Positions 62,777-64,000 of a stretch of 64,000 nt of DNA are shown here, one piece after another. The DNA is from Lactarius indigo (Eukaryota; Basidiomycota; Agaricomycetes; Russulales; Russulaceae), in contig JAFKAC010000019.1 of assembly GCA_025766275.1 (NCBI GenBank), positions 682,001 through 746,000 on the forward strand, in the 5' to 3' direction. Position numbers and translations under genes: made by a program. How positions within the stretch are numbered: the stretch's first letter is position 1; every line of letters begins with the position of its first letter. The notes beneath the pieces are model-generated. The model was not told the origin of the DNA and did no database searches. It saw only the letters and a program-made list of their open reading frames with translations.

Positions 62777-64000
62777 TATGGTGTAAGAAGGTTCGCATGG
62801 AATACTGGGTGGATCTTCCATGTGGCAGGGAGTTCGAGTTCGTAGGAGACGTCTGATAGAACCTTCGTTATTTTGAATGGTCCGTGTCTCTTTGGGGCTA
62901 GTTTACTTGTGGGGTAGAAGGTACAGAGATTTGTCCCTTCTAGCCATACTTGGTCTCCTTGTTGATAGGGTGTGAACCCTGTTTTGCCCCGTTGCATCAT
63001 GAGGCGTTGCGCATGTTTGATGCTATCTTGGGCGTGTTGCCTGAGTATTAGCAGTTCTTCCAACCGTTGATCTACGGCTGGGCAGTTCGACGGTTTGGGG
63101 TTCCAGGTGGTCCACGGTTCCCATCCCATAAGGAGTGAGAATGGGGAGTGTTTGGTTGTGGCATTTGCCCAGGAGTTATGCGCGAATTGTGCCATCAGTA
63201 GGACCTCTGCCCAATTGTCTTGTCTTACGTTGCACCAGTGTCGTAAATATTGTTCCAGCCATTGGTTGGTGTGTTCCAACTGGCCATCGGTCTGGGGGTG
63301 ATATGCCGATGATATGTTTTGTTGTATTCCCAGAGTGTGGCACAGTTGTCTCATGAAGGTGGACGCAAATCTGGGGTCTCGATCGGATATGATTTTTCTG
63401 GGTAGGCTGTAATGAGGGTATATGTGTTGGAGATAAAGTTTGGCCACTCCTTCCGATGTGATGGTTTCGTTACAGGGAATGAATATTGATGCTTTTGAGC
63501 AATCGTGATTGGTGATGGTGAGAATCGAATTGAACCCATTTGATATGGGGAGTTTGACTATGAAGTCCATTGCCACCACTTCAAAGGGTTTGGCTGTTGG
63601 GTTTGTGGTGATAGGGAATAAGTGTGGCTTTTGTCGGTGAGGGTTAATCTTGTTGCTTTGACAAATGGCACATCCATTGACATACGCCTCCACGTCTTTT
63701 CGCATATTCGGCCACCAGAAGTCGTGTCGTACTAGTTCTAGGGTATTGGCAATTCCTGGATGTCTGGCGCTCGGAGTGTTGTGGAAGAAGGTGATTACCC
63801 CCCACTTAAGGTCGTTGTTTCCCACAACAACGAGGGCGTTGCCCTTCCACCATAACCCATCGTGCTTCTTTAGGTTATGGGGTTCGACCCATGGAAGTAC
63901 TGCCGATTCTTCCATGTTCTGGGTAATTTGGGTCCATATGTCCATATCGTGCATGGACATCTGGGTGACTTTTAGGAACACTTCTTCCGGTAGTACTGTG
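62777..64000 (-). pseudogene. Element B pol, integrase part, running off the window
   Basis: Continuous frame of about 400 residues up to the window end: zinc site H-N-T-P-S-A-R-H...C-A-I-C, catalytic blocks M-D-F-I-V-K-L-P and S-D-R-D-P-R-F, and G-Q-L-E-H-T-N-Q where element A has G-Q-S-E-R-T-N-Q. It ends abruptly in element 2 LTR sequence after L-L-T-P-Y. No stop inside, unlike element A, but separated from its chromodomain by element 2 and so not functional as a unit. Confidence 0.88.

Larger units (their letters stand above)
52126..64000 (-). mobile_element. Element B: second family A element, interrupted and running off the window
   Basis: 3' LTR at 52126-52696, ORF3 with two TGA stops, and the pol 3' end up to 54321. 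Then come a solo LTR (54322-54944), more of the chromodomain and integrase end (54945-55133), element 2 (55134-62776), and pol again (62777-64000). The flanks rejoin cleanly across both insertions when compared with element A. The 5' half is outside the window. Confidence 0.88.

Overview
The window looks like a repeat-rich chromosome segment of a filamentous fungus, most likely an agaricomycete basidiomycete. The evidence is short GT-AG introns (64-82 nt), a large family of F-box proteins of the agaricomycete type, and chromodomain-bearing Ty3/Gypsy LTR retrotransposons. I found no ordinary single-copy housekeeping gene in 64 kb and no recognisable rRNA or functional tRNA gene. Species cannot be named from the sequence.

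Left part (1-27.7 kb, plus an outlying copy at 39.8-41.9 kb): a dispersed tandem array of eight F-box genes (F1-F8) on both strands. F1, F2, F6 and F7 are intact, F5 is a divergent paralogue, F3 has lost its first splice donor but gained an in-frame ATG, and F4 and F8 are pseudogenes. Most copies have a 14-nt first exon that contributes only about five residues, then a short phase-2 intron, then one long exon. Seven of the eight share a promoter module with a CRE-like TGACGTAATC core. The DNA between them is a mosaic of decayed duplicated modules, including remnants of a second unidentified gene (here 'gene X'). A tRNA-headed SINE with a 16-bp target-site duplication sits upstream of F6.

Middle (28.4-44.6 kb): a solo LTR that itself carries a nested solo LTR; a complete Ty3/Gypsy chromovirus (element 1, plus strand, 7842 bp, identical 508-bp LTRs, TSD GGTGC); F8 split by a solo LTR; and another solo LTR (TSD CCCGT).

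Right part (44.6-64 kb): a nest of elements. Element A (minus) carries nine in-frame TGA stops and no frameshift. Element B, of the same family, is inserted in A's 5' LTR. B is in turn interrupted by a solo LTR (TSD AGTTG) and by element 2, a nearly intact chromovirus (minus, 7643 bp, identical 443-bp LTRs, TSD TATGG) whose only visible lesion is a one-base shift in a C7 run.

The most interesting signals are in how the retrotransposons are expressed and primed. (1) Gag of elements 1 and 2 opens with a conserved ~170-residue N-terminal region that has no ATG. From the predicted mRNA start there is no ATG in any frame for about 730-770 nt, and a GTG in strong context lies about 20 bases after the LTR in three elements. 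(2) An 11-nt complementarity between the predicted mRNA 5' end and the primer binding site, with constant spacing, occurs in two sequence-unrelated LTR families, as in Tf1-type self-priming. (3) A conserved domain downstream of the chromodomain is fused to Pol in elements 1 and 2, but is a separate third ORF with added zinc knuckles in elements A and B. (4) Two in-register -1 slippery heptamers lie at the gag/pol overlap of elements 1 and 2.
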